From Bacillus sonorensis NBRC 101234 = KCTC 13918 (GTDB taxonomy: Bacteria > Bacillota > Bacilli > Bacillales > Bacillaceae): a stretch of DNA of 64,000 nt. Of this stretch, positions 28,957 through 39,443 are shown one piece after another (position 1 is the first letter of the stretch; each line of letters starts with the position of its first letter). The position numbers were made by a program, and so were the translations under genes. The DNA is taken from contig NZ_BCVZ01000012.1 of assembly GCF_001592005.1 (NCBI RefSeq), positions 52,136-116,135 on the forward strand, given 5' to 3'. The notes beneath the pieces are model-generated. The model had not been told where the DNA came from, did no database searches, and saw only the letters and a list, made by a program, of their open reading frames with translations.

Positions 28957-31563
28957 ATGGCAGGCTACACGCCAATGATACAGCAATATTTAAAGATCAA
29001 GGCAGAGTATCAGGATGCCTTTTTATTTTTTCGTCTCGGAGATTTTTATGAGATGTTTTTCGAGGATGCCAAAAAAGCGTCCCAGGAGCTGGAAATTACG
29101 CTGACCAGCAGAGACGGCGGATCAAGTGAGAGGATCCCGATGTGCGGGGTTCCCTATCATTCCTGCTCTTCCTATATCGAGCAGCTGATTAAGAAAGGCT
29201 ATAAAGTGGCCATCTGTGAGCAGGTGGAAGACCCTAAGGCGGCAAAAGGAGTCGTCAAAAGGGAAGTCGTTCAGCTGATTACGCCGGGAACCGTGATGGA
29301 CGGAAAGGGCATTCATGATAATGAAAACAACTTTATCGCTTCTGTCAGCGATTTTCAGCATACATACGGCCTTGCTTTTTCAGATTTGACGACCGGGGAG
29401 AACCTGGTGGCGGCGATTGAAAGATTTGATGATGTAGTGTCTGAAATCTATTCCGTCGGAGCGCGGGAAATCGTCGTCTCCAGCCGGATCGGAGAAGAAG
29501 AGATGACCATTTTAAAAGAGCGCTGCGGAGCGACCATCTCCTTCGAAGATGAACGGGCACAAGAGACCCCGGATATTGTAAAAGATCTGCCGTCAACAGA
29601 GCTTGTTGACACATTCATGAAGCTCTACACCTATTTGAAGCGCACCCAAAAACGAAGCCTTGACCACCTTCAAAAGGTGCAGCCTTATGAATTGGAAGAA
29701 GCGATGAAAATCGATCTTTATTCCAAACGGAATCTTGAGCTTACGGAGACGATCCGCTCCAAAAATAAAAAAGGCTCGCTTCTCTGGCTCTTGGACGAAA
29801 CCAAAACGGCTATGGGCGGCCGCCTTTTGAAGCAGTGGATCGACCGTCCGCTGATCAGAAAGGGGCAGATCGAAGAGCGCCAGGAAATCGTCGAAACGCT
29901 CATGACCCATTTGTTTGAACGGGAGGATTTGCGGGAGCGCCTGAAGGAAGTGTACGACCTTGAACGGCTTGCCGGCCGCGTCGCATACGGAAACGTCAAT
30001 GCCAGAGATTTGATTCAGCTGAAGGAATCGCTGAAGCAAGTCCCGGCTATCAAGCAGCTTGTCGCATCTCTCAATCATCCAAAAGCTCAGGAGCGCTCTG
30101 AAAGAATCGATCCTTGCCGCGATTTGCTTGAACTTTTGGAAGAAGCGCTCTATGAAAATCCGCCGCTATCTCTAAAAGAAGGAAACTTGATAAAAGACGG
30201 CTACAACGCGAAGCTTGATGAATACAGGGATGCAAGCAAGAACGGGAAAGACTGGATTGCGAAGCTCGAACAGCAGGAGCGGGAATATACGGGCATCCGT
30301 TCATTAAAAGTCGGTTTTAATAAAGTGTTCGGCTACTATATCGAAGTGACGAAAGCAAACATCCACCTTCTTGAAGAAGGACGGTATGAACGAAAGCAGA
30401 CGCTCGCAAATGCAGAACGTTATATCACCCCGGAATTGAAAGAAAAGGAAGCTTTGATTCTTGAAGCGGAAAACAATATTTCCGAACTGGAATATGAGCT
30501 GTTTTCAGAGCTGCGGGATCAGGTGAAAGAATATATTCCGCGTCTGCAGCGGCTGGCCAAAATGATGAGCGAGCTCGACGTGCTGCAATGCTTTGCGACG
30601 ATCAGCGAAAACCGCCATTACGTAAAACCCGAGTTTTCGGATGATGTCGTCGAAGTCGTAGACGGACGGCACCCTGTCGTTGAAAAAGTGATGGACAGCC
30701 AGTCTTATGTACCGAACAGCTGTCAAATGGGACAAGGCAGACAAATGCTCCTGATCACAGGACCGAACATGTCAGGTAAAAGCACATATATGAGGCAAAT
30801 GGCGCTGATTTCGATTTTGGCGCAGATCGGCTGCTTCGTTCCCGCCAAAAAAGCGGTTTTGCCGATCTTTGATCAGATTTTCACGAGAATCGGTGCAGCA
30901 GATGACCTGATTTCCGGGCAAAGCACCTTTATGGTGGAAATGCTCGAAGCTAAAAACGCGATTGTCCACGCAACCAAAAACAGCCTGATCTTATTTGATG
31001 AGATCGGGCGCGGAACATCCACATATGACGGAATGGCGCTTGCCCAGGCGATCATCGAATATGTCCATAACCATATCGGCGCGAAAACGCTGTTCTCCAC
31101 TCACTACCATGAGCTGACAGCGCTTGAAGATAAGCTTGCCGAGCTGAAAAACGTCCATGTCCGGGCGGAAGAGTATGAGGGGAAAGTCGTATTTCTCCAC
31201 CAAATTAAAGAAGGCGCCGCTGACAAAAGCTACGGAATCCATGTCGCACAGCTTGCCGAGCTTCCCGGCGATTTAATCAGCCGGGCCAAAACGATCTTAC
31301 AAGAGCTTGAAGCGGGAGCTAAAGAACCGGCCGCTTCCAAAGCACCTCAAGTCCAAGCGGAAACAGCCGAAGAACCTCAGGCGCCCGCAGCGGAGCCGGC
31401 GCAGCTGTCCTTCTTTGAAACGGACAAGCCGAAGGAAAAACAAGCAAAGCTGTCCAAAAAAGAGCAGGGTGTACTGGAAGAATTTAAAGCGATGAATCTG
31501 CTTGATATGACGCCACTACAAGTGATGAATGAACTGTATAAGCTGCAAAAAAAATTAAAATAA
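28957..31563 (+). CDS. mutS: DNA mismatch-repair protein MutS
   Basis: Recognises mismatches and recruits MutL. 868 residues: a mismatch-binding domain with the Phe-x-Glu motif in [11 protein letters not shown] (about residues 23-33), then lever and clamp domains, then the ABC-type ATPase with GPNMSGKST (about 605-613), [17 protein letters not shown] (about 682-690) and THYHELTAL (about 716). A Pro/Ala/Glu-rich linker (about 790-825) precedes the C-terminal tail with the QLSFF clamp-binding motif near 822. ATG 28957 follows AATGGGGGATTA. A TATAAT at 28904 is a likely -10. It forms an operon with mutL. Confidence 0.97.
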   Translation: MAGYTPMIQQYLKIKAEYQDAFLFFRLGDFYEMFFEDAKKASQELEITLTSRDGGSSERIPMCGVPYHSCSSYIEQLIKKGYKVAICEQVEDPKAAKGVVKREVVQLITPGTVMDGKGIHDNENNFIASVSDFQHTYGLAFSDLTTGENLVAAIERFDDVVSEIYSVGAREIVVSSRIGEEEMTILKERCGATISFEDERAQETPDIVKDLPSTELVDTFMKLYTYLKRTQKRSLDHLQKVQPYELEEAMKIDLYSKRNLELTETIRSKNKKGSLLWLLDETKTAMGGRLLKQWIDRPLIRKGQIEERQEIVETLMTHLFEREDLRERLKEVYDLERLAGRVAYGNVNARDLIQLKESLKQVPAIKQLVASLNHPKAQERSERIDPCRDLLELLEEALYENPPLSLKEGNLIKDGYNAKLDEYRDASKNGKDWIAKLEQQEREYTGIRSLKVGFNKVFGYYIEVTKANIHLLEEGRYERKQTLANAERYITPELKEKEALILEAENNISELEYELFSELRDQVKEYIPRLQRLAKMMSELDVLQCFATISENRHYVKPEFSDDVVEVVDGRHPVVEKVMDSQSYVPNSCQMGQGRQMLLITGPNMSGKSTYMRQMALISILAQIGCFVPAKKAVLPIFDQIFTRIGAADDLISGQSTFMVEMLEAKNAIVHATKNSLILFDEIGRGTSTYDGMALAQAIIEYVHNHIGAKTLFSTHYHELTALEDKLAELKNVHVRAEEYEGKVVFLHQIKEGAADKSYGIHVAQLAELPGDLISRAKTILQELEAGAKEPAASKAPQVQAETAEEPQAPAAEPAQLSFFETDKPKEKQAKLSKKEQGVLEEFKAMNLLDMTPLQVMNELYKLQKKLK

Positions 31564-31579
31564 AGAGAGGTGACCGCAC

Positions 31580-33469
31580 TTGGCAAAAATTGTCCAGCTT
31601 CCCGATGATTTATCAAATAAAATCGCGGCGGGAGAAGTCGTTGAAAGACCGGCATCCGTCGTAAAAGAGCTTGTGGAAAATGCAATTGACGCAAACAGCT
31701 CGGTAATTGAAATCGATGTTGAAGAAGCCGGGCTTTCTTCCATCAAGGTTCTTGATGATGGAGAAGGGATGGATCCTGACGACTGCAAAACGGCTTTTTT
31801 GCGCCATGCCACAAGCAAAATCAAGGATGAAAACGATCTGTTTCGCGTCAGAACGCTCGGATTTCGCGGAGAAGCATTGCCAAGTATCGCGTCTGTCTCA
31901 CACGTCAGCATTAAGACGAGCACCGGGGAAGGCGCGGGAACCCATCTGGTACTTCAAGGAGGAAGAATCATTTCCGAGCAAAAATCGTCGAGCCGGCGGG
32001 GAACGGAAATTGCCGTTACAAATTTGTTTTTCAATACGCCGGCAAGGCTGAAATATATGAAAACGATCCATACGGAGCTCGGCAATATTACCGATGTCGT
32101 CAACAGAATCGCCCTCGCACACCCTGAGGTATCAATCAGGCTGAGGCATCAAGGGAAAACCTTGCTGCAAACAAACGGAAACGGTGATGTCCGCCATGTG
32201 CTTGCGGCGATTTACGGAACCGCGGTCGCAAGAAAAATGATTCCGCTTCAAGCCAGCTCGCTAGATTTTGAAGTGAAAGGCTATATTGCGCTCCCGGAAA
32301 TCACGCGGGCTTCGCGAAATTATATGTCATCAGTCGTCAACGGCAGATATATTAAAAACTTTCCGCTCGTCAAAGCGATTCATGAAGGGTATCACACACT
32401 GCTGCCAATCGGCCGCCATCCGATCACATTCATTGAAATCAACATGGACCCGCTTCTCGTCGATGTCAACGTGCATCCGTCAAAGCTTGAGGTCAGATTA
32501 AGCAAAGAGACAGAGCTCCACGAGCTCCTCCGCGACGCCATCAAAGGCGTGTTCAAACAGCGGCAGCTCATTCCAAGCGTACAGGCGCCGAAAAAAGCGG
32601 TGCAGCCGCTGTTGAAACCAGAGCAGCAAAAACTGAACTTCGACAATGCACCGGCGCCTGCTGATGACGCGAAACCAGAGCGGAAAACAGCGCCCGCATA
32701 CTCGCCGATGAAATTAAGCGCGATTGTAAAGGAAGCGCCGATCGAGGCGGAAGAAGGGGAGGAAAGCGTTCCGCAAGAAGCGCCGCCTGAACCGCCGGAC
32801 ATCGACGTCCGCATGCCCGATGAACAAGAAGAAGCACAGCCGCAAATCGAACCTGAGCTGCCGGAAGAGACGGAACCGCCGAAAGAACGCGTGCCGATCA
32901 TGTATCCGATCGGGCAGATGCACGGAACTTACATTCTCGCCCAAAATGAAAACGGACTGTACATCATCGATCAGCACGCCGCACAAGAGCGGATTAAATA
33001 TGAATACTTCCGTGAAAAAGTCGGAGAGGTCGAACCCGAAGTCCAGGATCTCCTCGTTCCGCTGACTCTGCACTACTCAAAGAACGAAGCGATCATCATC
33101 GACCAGCACCTGGAGGACCTCGCAAAAGTCGGCGTCTTTCTCGAATCATTCGGCTCGGGAAGCTATATCGTCCGCTGCCATCCGACATGGTTTCCAAAGG
33201 GCGAGGAAACGATGCTCATCGAAGAAATCATCCAGCAGGTCCTTGACGACCGGAACATCGATATCAAAAAACTGCGCGAAGAAGCCGCCATCATGATGAG
33301 CTGCAAAGGCTCAATCAAAGCCAACCACCACCTGCGCGACGACGAAATCAGGGCTCTGCTCGATGAACTCCGGCGGACGTCCGACCCCTTCACATGCCCG
33401 CACGGCCGGCCGATCATCATTCATTACTCAACGTATGAGATGGAGAAGATGTTTAAGCGGGTGATGTAA
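31580..33469 (+). CDS. mutL: DNA mismatch-repair protein MutL
   Basis: The nicking factor of mismatch repair in bacteria without MutH. 629 residues: a GHKL ATPase domain with ENAIDAN (about 34-40), DDGEGM and [11 protein letters not shown] (about 94-104); a Pro/Glu-rich linker (about 335-440); and a C-terminal endonuclease domain with [12 protein letters not shown] (about 463-474, the DQHA(x)2E(x)4E metal motif) plus CPHGRP near the end. The start is TTG 31580 after AAGAGAGGTG. It is the last core gene before the accessory region. Confidence 0.97.
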   Translation: MAKIVQLPDDLSNKIAAGEVVERPASVVKELVENAIDANSSVIEIDVEEAGLSSIKVLDDGEGMDPDDCKTAFLRHATSKIKDENDLFRVRTLGFRGEALPSIASVSHVSIKTSTGEGAGTHLVLQGGRIISEQKSSSRRGTEIAVTNLFFNTPARLKYMKTIHTELGNITDVVNRIALAHPEVSIRLRHQGKTLLQTNGNGDVRHVLAAIYGTAVARKMIPLQASSLDFEVKGYIALPEITRASRNYMSSVVNGRYIKNFPLVKAIHEGYHTLLPIGRHPITFIEINMDPLLVDVNVHPSKLEVRLSKETELHELLRDAIKGVFKQRQLIPSVQAPKKAVQPLLKPEQQKLNFDNAPAPADDAKPERKTAPAYSPMKLSAIVKEAPIEAEEGEESVPQEAPPEPPDIDVRMPDEQEEAQPQIEPELPEETEPPKERVPIMYPIGQMHGTYILAQNENGLYIIDQHAAQERIKYEYFREKVGEVEPEVQDLLVPLTLHYSKNEAIIIDQHLEDLAKVGVFLESFGSGSYIVRCHPTWFPKGEETMLIEEIIQQVLDDRNIDIKKLREEAAIMMSCKGSIKANHHLRDDEIRALLDELRRTSDPFTCPHGRPIIIHYSTYEMEKMFKRVM

Positions 33470-33477
33470 TTTTTAAT

Positions 33478-33614
33478 CGCTCATAACCGTTGATATACAA
33501 GGGATTGTGAGCGATGAATATGTTGATTGACCACATGTTGACCACGTTTATGCCTGTAGCAGGCTATATTTTCTATCCTCACTATCAGTTTTAGCAGGCC
33601 GCAAGACTAGTAAT
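33478..33614. repeat. Long direct repeat, copy 1 (just after mutL)
   Basis: About 140 bp beginning CGCTCATAACCGTTGATA recur at 36927-37067. The first 50 bp are almost identical, and the rest diverges but keeps TTGACCACGTT and AGGCT. Within each copy CTCATAACC faces an imperfect mirror (GGTTGTGAG in copy 2). The pair brackets the PilZ/protease block. Confidence 0.8.
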
Positions 33615-33646
33615 TTATTGTGCTGATTAGCTGAACTCATAAGAAG

Positions 33647-33683
33647 AAGCTCACCAATAAGAAATAAAAGGTGAGCTTTTTTT
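33647..33683 (+). terminator. Terminator downstream of mutL
   Basis: A perfect 9-bp stem, AAGCTCACC / GGTGAGCTT, followed by TTTTT. It probably ends the mutSL transcript after reading through repeat copy 1. The 230 bp to the next gene hold only a stop-bounded minus-strand fragment, which I could not identify. Confidence 0.85.
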
Positions 33684-33916
33684 ACTTTACTGAAGTTTCC
33701 AGTTACACGAAGTTGACATGCTAGAGTATGGAAACCGAATTGATGCCTTTAATTATTCCCCGATCTCTCAAGCTGTCTAAGATATTCATTTTAGAATTAA
33801 TAGAAGCAGCTTTTATAAAAGAAAAGACTTTTTCAATGTCTTCTCCTTTCTTTTCTTTAATTTATGTGTCATAGTACCGATATAATGATTAAGTAGAATT
33901 GAAAGAGTGATGCCCA

Positions 33917-34582
33917 TTGTTATCTTTAGGAAATATCATAACAATAGAATTTGAAAACGAAAATCAAGAAAATGTCATTGCGAAAAGCAAAGTGTCATCC
34001 ATTGAAGAAAATGTTTTAAAAGTACATTATCCTGTTGATGTAGAAACGGGAAGAACTGTTATTATTCCAACAAATACAATTGCCACGATCCACTTTGTAA
34101 ATGCGCAACAAATCCCTTATAAATTTACTAGTGTAATACAAGGACGAGAGATCTATCATAATATACCTGTATTAAATATGTATTTACCTGAAGAAGATCA
34201 AATGACAAAAATTCAAAGGCGGCAATTTTTTAGAGTAAATACAACGATTCCTGTCACTGTTCGTCCATATGGATCTGGCTCAATGTTTAAAACATATACA
34301 ACAAATATCAGTGCTGGAGGCGCTGCATTAATCATTGAAGAGACGCAAAAACACGAACCAGAAGAGGATTTGAATTTAAGTATCTCCCTACCAAATAAGG
34401 GGGATGATGAAATTGTGATTGACGTTCATACTCAAGTCAAACGCACTTACCTTGATCGTAGAACAAACAAACAGATTATGACAGTTGAATTTATCAGCAT
34501 GAATGAGCATGATAAACAAACACTTGTACACTATTGTATAAAATGCCAATTGATAGAAAGGAAAAAACTTAAATCAGAATAA
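33917..34582 (+). CDS. PilZ-domain protein (YpfA/DgrA-like)
   Basis: 221 residues with an N-terminal YcgR-like beta domain (about 1-95) and a C-terminal PilZ domain. The c-di-GMP signature is present as QRRQFFRV (RxxxR, about 96-103) and NISAGGAAL ([DN]xSxxG, about 131-139). It resembles B. subtilis YpfA (DgrA), a c-di-GMP receptor that slows the flagellar motor, but stands outside the usual locus, so it is probably an extra copy brought in. The start is TTG 33917 after GAAAGAGTGATG. It is more AT-rich than mutL. Function beyond c-di-GMP binding is not shown. Confidence 0.8.
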   Translation: MLSLGNIITIEFENENQENVIAKSKVSSIEENVLKVHYPVDVETGRTVIIPTNTIATIHFVNAQQIPYKFTSVIQGREIYHNIPVLNMYLPEEDQMTKIQRRQFFRVNTTIPVTVRPYGSGSMFKTYTTNISAGGAALIIEETQKHEPEEDLNLSISLPNKGDDEIVIDVHTQVKRTYLDRRTNKQIMTVEFISMNEHDKQTLVHYCIKCQLIERKKLKSE

Positions 34583-34690
34583 TTATCTATTATAGGTGTA
34601 TATCTTACTGCGTACGTAGACGGTAATAAAATCGTCAAGATAGAGTATGTTAACCCTTTAAAAGTTGAGGAAGACAGTGATCTGCCCCGG

Positions 34691-34719
34691 ATCCCCTTAA
34701 TTCAAGAGGGGATTTTTTT
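34691..34719 (+). terminator. Terminator downstream of the PilZ gene
   Basis: ATCCCCT pairs with AGGGGAT across TAATTCAAG, followed by TTTTTT. Confidence 0.83.
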
Positions 34720-34741
34720 CACCATAGGCAGTTATGACGAA

Positions 34742-34776
34742 GCTGTTTAGCTAACGAAAAGAGTCTTTCTTCTTGC
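34742..34776. repeat. Short repeat, copy 1
   Basis: GCTGTTTAGCTAACGAAAAG plus a C/T-rich tail is repeated at 35275-35309 with few changes. The pair flanks the RHS-like fragment. Confidence 0.6.
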
Positions 34777-34930
34777 TAACAGGTGTTATATATTTAACAC
34801 TTAAATGTTCGAGGCTACGGGTACAATTTGTGGACTGAAAGATGAGTCTCAAGTGATTCACATATGTTTCAATAGATAAACGGATAGTGGAACTAAGTTT
34901 ATGATTTATTTTGATTCTTGATCAAGAATT

Positions 34931-35086
34931 CGTTATACTGCATTTACAGATCCTTCGGGTCTGAATCGTGTAAAGAAGCTGGCTGGTGAGATTGGGAGCG
35001 AAAGTTGCCGTCAGTTGCCGTCCCGGCAGCAGGAGCGACCAATCAAATCCAGCCCAAAACCCCTCCACTTTAAGCAGGTGGCGTAA
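34931..35086 (+). pseudogene. RHS/WapA-like C-terminal fragment
   Basis: A 51-codon stop-bounded frame reads RYTAFTDPSGLNRVKKLAGE and onward. The segment TDPSGL is typical of the end of RHS repeats before the toxin part of WapA-like proteins. There is an in-frame stop four codons upstream and no start codon. It is best seen as a leftover of a polymorphic toxin gene; the match is short, so identification is tentative. Confidence 0.4.
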
Positions 35087-35274
35087 TCGTCAAATACATA
35101 AAATTAACGTATTTTGCTTAACTGCAAGAGCGTTTTTTTATTGTTTTCAATACTTGAACTTATATCCCGATTGGTTAGAAAGTGAAAGGTCCTCTTATTG
35201 AAGTCTTTATATATTCGTTTAGGCCCTTCCAAAAGGCTGCGGATGGTATTGCCGGAAAGAGCCACATGGAAGGG

Positions 35275-35309
35275 GCTGTTTAACTAACGAAAAGGACCTT
35301 CTTCTTTCT
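35275..35309. repeat. Short repeat, copy 2
   Basis: GCTGTTTAACTAACGAAAAG plus a C/T-rich tail, the second copy of the element at 34742. Confidence 0.6.
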
Positions 35310-35371
35310 GAGAGGGGCTATACTTGTTTGACTTTAACATCTTCGAGGGTATTAAGGTGTATTAAAATCAT

Positions 35372-35402
35372 AAAAAGGCCCCTCTTTAATAAAGAGGGAA
35401 CC
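35372..35402 (-). terminator. Terminator of the protease-lipoprotein unit
   Basis: Read on the minus strand, CCCTCTTTA pairs with TAAAGAGGG and is followed by GCCTTTTTA. It closes the minus-strand unit 35411-36755. Confidence 0.8.
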
Positions 35403-35410
35403 TTTCTAAT

Positions 35411-35795
35411 TCATGATTTATAAACCAACTTAATTGTTGTTGTATCTTCTGTTATATTAATCGTGTACTGATGGGAATCATTTTTAGATTCTAAGTTATA
35501 TAGAATGACATCATATTTTCCCGTCTCTGTCTCCCACTTTATATTTCCTTCCTTATCAGTAGTGCCGATTTCATGCCCGATAGTCGCTCTCATATTCTCT
35601 TTATCGGATTTCAGATCTTCTACAGCTTATATTTTTTAGTGGTTTATTGTCTTTATCACTTACTTTAATAGTAACTGTAGTCATAACAGGTTTTTCCTTC
35701 GTTGTAGGAATGTCTTTGTTATTGGTGCTGCCACAGCCAGAAATGAATACAGAGAACAGAGTGATGAGCAGACAATTCGAGATGAATTTTAACAT
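35411..35795 (-). pseudogene. Frameshifted small lipoprotein
   Basis: The N-terminal part is a lipoprotein signal (lipobox FISGCGS, Cys about 21) followed by a beta-rich start (TVTIKVSDKDNKPLKNI). The C-terminal part, in another frame, continues as a domain resembling carboxypeptidase-regulatory or Ig-like folds (GHEIGTTDKEGNIKWE, then GKYDVILYN). The frames switch near 35620-35635, needing one single-base indel. Its ATG overlaps the stop of the protease gene upstream (TAATG), so the two were an operon. Function is unknown. Confidence 0.7.
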
Positions 35796-36755
35796 TATAG
35801 ACCCTTCCAGTAGCTTATATTATCAAATACGGACTTTGTAATTCGAGTACCGCTGTTGTAAATAAAGTTGTTTTTATCCCCTTGCCAATGTTCCCATGCA
35901 TTAATACCAACTGCGTTATGATTTGACTTGTATACAGGGCCTCCACTTTGACCAGGTGACATATCAATAGTATACCTAATGGAAAGAGGTTCAGTTGGCA
36001 GTATGCTCCCAGAGTCCTTCCACATAGTGCCACTAGGTTTACTTCCTGGATATCCTTGAACAGTTACTTTGGTTCCGGAAAGGCTTGCAGCTTGCCACTC
36101 ATAACCTAGCCATCCAATTCTATCCCCTAATTTACTTTCTACTTTAATCGCACCATAATCAAAGTTAGGGTCTTGATGTTCTGTCCAACCTTTGACAGAG
36201 TGCGCAGTTTTTCCCCAAGCATGGCTATAAGGATTGCTCTTGCCGTTTTTTCCTGGAATAACTTTTATAGATTTTGCCCAGCCGCCTTGGCTTTTGTTAT
36301 GTAAGCAATGGCCGGCTGTAACGACTGTATCAGGGCCTACAAAAAATCCTGTGCATAGAAAAGGACTATTAGGTTTTTTAGGGTATCTTATTTCAAGGTA
36401 TGTGATTGCTCTATGAGGATATGTTGTGGTATTGTTGACTCTTGTTCTGTTATCTTTTCCGATAACTCCGTTGAGGGTGATTTCTTCAAGGGTGTTTAGT
36501 TTTTCGTTTTCATCGTATGATTCATCTGTTGTAGGGTTTAAGTAGCCTGTCCCTTCAAAAGCAGAAGAGGAATTTACGTCTCCCATAGTTCTCTTTAATT
36601 CTTGCATTTCTTCTTTTGTTATTTCTTTTACATCACTAGACGTAGGGAGATCCCGGTCATCAAAAGCCAATACTGTTGAAAAGTGATAAAGACAATAATC
36701 CTAGAGAAAACGAGAGTACTAGTAACCATTTTTTGAAGTTTGTACAGATTTTCAC
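35795..36755 (-). pseudogene. Glutamyl endopeptidase-like secreted serine protease, frameshifted in the signal peptide
   Basis: The 291-codon main frame (36670-35795) is an S1B (V8/Blase/Mpr-type) protease with propeptide and catalytic domain. His is in TAGHCLH, Asp in NFDYGAIKV and Ser in GQSGGPVY. The annotated-looking ATG lies after where the signal peptide should be. Upstream, in another frame, GTG 36755 follows TAGGTGG and encodes KKWLLVLSFSLGLLSLSLF; one base restored near 36683 would join it to STVLAFDD, a standard cleavage site. So the gene has lost secretion through one frameshift. The chromosomal blaSE/mpr gene is a different sequence; this is a paralogue. Confidence 0.75.
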
Positions 36756-36926
36756 TCAGAATATACCACCTATATTTTACTCCAATATAAATATATAGGA
36801 ATATGATCTGTGTCTAAACAATCATGGCAAAAAAAGTTGTCTTATATTTAGATGTTTTATTGACAGGTTATTCTCGTGAGGATATATTATAAACGGAACT
36901 CATGTTCTGTATGCGTTGATCTAGTA

Positions 36927-37067
36927 CGCTCATAACCGTTGATATACAAGGGGTTGTGAGTGATGAATATGATGATTATTAACATGTTGACCACGTTAAT
37001 GCCGCCTGTGATAGGCTGCACTTATATCCTCGCTACTTGTTATAGCAGCCAAAAGAACGGTTTATAT
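36927..37067. repeat. Long direct repeat, copy 2
   Basis: The second copy of the element at 33478-33614, separated from the first by about 3.3 kb. It ends just before the Zur island begins. Confidence 0.8.
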
Positions 37068-37079
37068 ACTTAAAATAAG

Positions 37080-37520
37080 CTAAAGGTTATTGTATTCTTT
37101 TTCGCCTTTTAACACCTTATCTAAGGCTTGCCAAGTCATTAATGCACAATTATGTCTAGCTTTTAATTTATGAACCCCTTGTAACGATAAACTATCTCCT
37201 AAATCGATTTTATCTGTTGACTTTCCATCGCGAATTAAATCCTCAAATGCTTTTCTAAGAATCGCAATCTCTTTTAGCGGCTTGTTTTGGATTAACTCTG
37301 TCATCATAGATGCAGAGGCCATACTTATACTGCAGCCTTCACCAAGGAAGGCTGCTTTCTTAACTTGATCAAGTTTAAGGTCTAAAAATAAAGTCATAAC
37401 ATCGCCGCAAGTAGGGTTTTTATAATGTACTTTTCGTATATTTGCTCCTTTTAATTCTTCAAAATTTCTCTTATGTCTATAATGTTCCATGATAACTTGT
37501 CGGTACAGGTTATCAAGCAT
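37080..37520 (-). CDS. SufU-like Fe-S / sulfur-transfer scaffold paralogue
   Basis: A 146-residue IscU/SufU-fold protein. The zinc/sulfur ligands are kept: Cys38 and Asp40 in NPTCGD, Cys63 in GEGCSIS and Cys125 in RHNCALM. Bacillus SufU is a zinc-dependent sulfur acceptor for SufS; the housekeeping copy sits in the suf operon, so this is an extra one. It is the third gene behind the Zur-like box at 39058, 117 bp after the COG0523 gene, with no box of its own. A role in Fe-S assembly or zinc handling under zinc shortage is inferred from position. ATG 37520 has a weak site (GAAAGGGGAAATTC). Confidence 0.83.
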   Translation of the reverse strand: MLDNLYRQVIMEHYRHKRNFEELKGANIRKVHYKNPTCGDVMTLFLDLKLDQVKKAAFLGEGCSISMASASMMTELIQNKPLKEIAILRKAFEDLIRDGKSTDKIDLGDSLSLQGVHKLKARHNCALMTWQALDKVLKGEKEYNNL

Positions 37521-37637
37521 AGGAATGAATTTCCCCTTTCAAAGTGAATAGTTTATAATAAGTATTAAGTCGCAATCTCTAATTTTCTTCTTTATTCATC
37601 CGTTGAACGCTTAATGATTACTGGTGTAAAAAAAGTG

Positions 37638-38627
37638 TTACTTCGCTATGCAATTTTTAAATTGCTGTTCCAACTCCTCTTTGTTTAAGTCCTTCCCAAT
37701 AAAAACAAGTTCGCTTTGCCTTGTCTCGTTTTCTTTCCATTTCCGATCAGGACGTCCTGAAAACAACATATGAAGCCCTTGAAATACAATTCGATTTTCC
37801 ACTCCCTTAATATAGAGGATACCTTTATAACGTAATAAGTCTTCGCCTTTTTCTCGAACTAGGTAACCCATCCAATGATCTACCTTTGCTAAGTCAAGCG
37901 GTTTCTCTTCCCGAAAAGCAATAGAAGACACCTTATCATCATGATGGTGATGATGATGATCTTCTAGAAAATGAGGATCAATTTTAAGCTTGTGATTCAC
38001 GTCAAACGTATGGATCCCTAGAATATCTCTTAAATTTATATTGCAATCTCTGGCATACAGCATCTTAGCTGTAGGATTTATGTTGGCAAGTCTTCGCTCC
38101 AATGATTTCAGCTCGTCATTAGATACTAAATCTGTTTTATTTAGGATGATCACATCAGCAAAAGCGATTTGCTCTTGAGCTTCATCCCGACAATCCAGAT
38201 GTCTTGTGACATGCTTGCTGTCTACTACGGTAATAATACTGTCAACTTCAAATTTTTCCGATAGCAATCGGTCCATCAAAAAAGTCTGGGCAACAGGGGC
38301 TGGATCAGCTAGCCCCGTTGTTTCAATTAAAACTCGATCAAAATAAACGTTACCTTGATCCATTGAAAACACAAGGGTCCGCAGAATACGAATTAAATCT
38401 CCCCGAACCGTGCAACAGATGCAGCCATTATTCATTTCCAAGATTTCCTCTTCAGCATTAACCACGAGCTGATTGTCTATCCCAACTTCTCCGTACTCAT
38501 TGACAATGACCGCAATCTTTTGATTATGCTTTTTTGTAAGTATTCGATTTAAAAGTGTGGTTTTCCCGGCGCCTAAATATCCAGTCAGAATGGTAACAGG
38601 AATTTTGTTTCGTTTGGTTAAAGTCAT
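37638..38627 (-). CDS. COG0523 metallochaperone GTPase (ZagA/YciC-like), His-rich
   Basis: A 329-residue G3E-family GTPase. Walker A is [10 protein letters not shown] (about residues 14-23), the metal motif CxCC is in [13 protein letters not shown] (about 67-79), the guanine motif NKTD is at about 158-161, and a run of six histidines lies near 223-228. The CobW C-terminal domain follows. B. subtilis YciC (ZagA) is the Zur-controlled member, delivering zinc to FolE under starvation, and this protein has the same design. It is in an operon with the [2Fe-2S] gene upstream (16-bp gap). ATG 38627 follows AAAGGAGACGAATC. Confidence 0.9.
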   Translation of the reverse strand: MTLTKRNKIPVTILTGYLGAGKTTLLNRILTKKHNQKIAVIVNEYGEVGIDNQLVVNAEEEILEMNNGCICCTVRGDLIRILRTLVFSMDQGNVYFDRVLIETTGLADPAPVAQTFLMDRLLSEKFEVDSIITVVDSKHVTRHLDCRDEAQEQIAFADVIILNKTDLVSNDELKSLERRLANINPTAKMLYARDCNINLRDILGIHTFDVNHKLKIDPHFLEDHHHHHHDDKVSSIAFREEKPLDLAKVDHWMGYLVREKGEDLLRYKGILYIKGVENRIVFQGLHMLFSGRPDRKWKENETRQSELVFIGKDLNKEELEQQFKNCIAK

Positions 38628-38643
38628 GATGATTCGTCTCCTT

Positions 38644-39036
38644 TTACAATTTTTTCGATACTTTGTTTACTTTTTCTTTGTCTTTTGGAACCCCGGCGAT
38701 GACTCCAAATGAACGTTCGAAACGTTGGCCGTCATACGAATGGCTTACTTTTTCTGTATAATCTTCATCGGCACAAAGCGAATCAATAAGGAGAGGGGCA
38801 TCTTCAGGTTTTAAATCCCTATACCACGCTCCTTTTGGATAGTGGATGACAACGCACTTATCATGACATCTTCCGTTACAACGTGTGCGCGTTGTGTGAA
38901 TGATATCGTCAAGCTCTCGATTTGAGATTTCTTTCCGAATCGCTTGCGTTAGTTCCTCAGCTCCGGCCCGATTGCAGCTGCTGCCGTTGCAGATAAGGAT
39001 ATGATGATTCGTATTACTTAAATCCCACGTCGCCAT
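38644..39036 (-). CDS. Thioredoxin-like [2Fe-2S] ferredoxin
   Basis: 130 residues of the thioredoxin-like ferredoxin family. Cysteines lie in [13 protein letters not shown] (about 15-21 onward) and [13 protein letters not shown] (about 52-63), the right pattern for a [2Fe-2S] cluster in this fold. It heads the unit Fd - COG0523 - SufU-like and has a Zur-like box 21 bp before its start. It may donate electrons or sulfur-related redox power in metal-starved cells; that is inferred. ATG 39036 follows TGGAGGGAAAAC. Confidence 0.82.
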   Translation of the reverse strand: MATWDLSNTNHHILICNGSSCNRAGAEELTQAIRKEISNRELDDIIHTTRTRCNGRCHDKCVVIHYPKGAWYRDLKPEDAPLLIDSLCADEDYTEKVSHSYDGQRFERSFGVIAGVPKDKEKVNKVSKKL

Positions 39037-39057
39037 TTTATGTTTTCCCTCCAGATA

Positions 39058-39078
39058 AAAACGAAATAATTATGATTT
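39058..39078. promoter_or_regulatory. Zur-box-like palindrome (Fd-COG0523-SufU unit)
   Basis: ACGAAATAATTATGA sits at the centre of an AAA...TTT frame, against the Bacillus Zur core TCGTAAT N ATTACGA. A few mismatches, but position and spacing fit control of the minus-strand unit. Confidence 0.6.
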
Positions 39079-39152
39079 AAAATGCGAAAATGGTTTGGAT
39101 TGAATTTTTTAAATGATGATAAAGTACTGAGCAAACACAATCCTGATGGATT

Positions 39153-39411
39153 TTACGAACTTGATTTTTAAATGCCTGGCAGTAGCCCTTAATGCGCCAA
39201 CTCCCGAAAAGCGATTCTAGACATCTTCAGCTTTCTTAAATATCCTCAGGTCTTCCTGTAATTTCCCCAACGATTATGCAAACGGGTAGGGGATGAATCT
39301 CTCGGCAACTTCATAGACACCTTTTGCTTTTAATTCCTTTTTCAGCTCTGCATATTTTTCAACTATTTCTTGTCGTTGTCTTTCTTTAGCCACCTTTGAT
39401 TTTTTGGCCAT
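39153..39411 (-). pseudogene. rpsN2: Decayed zinc-independent ribosomal protein S14 (rpsN2)
   Basis: The frame from ATG 39411, behind AAAGGAGAG, begins [14 protein letters not shown] and matches the C-minus S14 (YhzA/RpsN2), normally 89 residues. It shifts frame after about 40 codons. Downstream, recognisable pieces remain: TGRP, then SRIAFRELAH, a stop, GLLPGI, and a final part in which the codons for KKASW read stop-Lys-Ser-Ser-Ser before the original stop at 39153. The total of 259 bp against 270 fits a few indels. The Zur box upstream is nearly perfect, so regulation outlived the gene. RpsN2 replaces zinc-binding S14 under zinc starvation in B. subtilis. Confidence 0.85.
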
Positions 39412-39443
39412 ATGATCTCTCCTTTCTTTTTTATGCCATCCAC

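Noticed and set aside
34986..35201. 71-codon plus-strand frame in the RHS-like region
   Set aside because: The RHS-like reading is in a different frame (34931-35086); this one has no supporting motif or ribosome-binding site.
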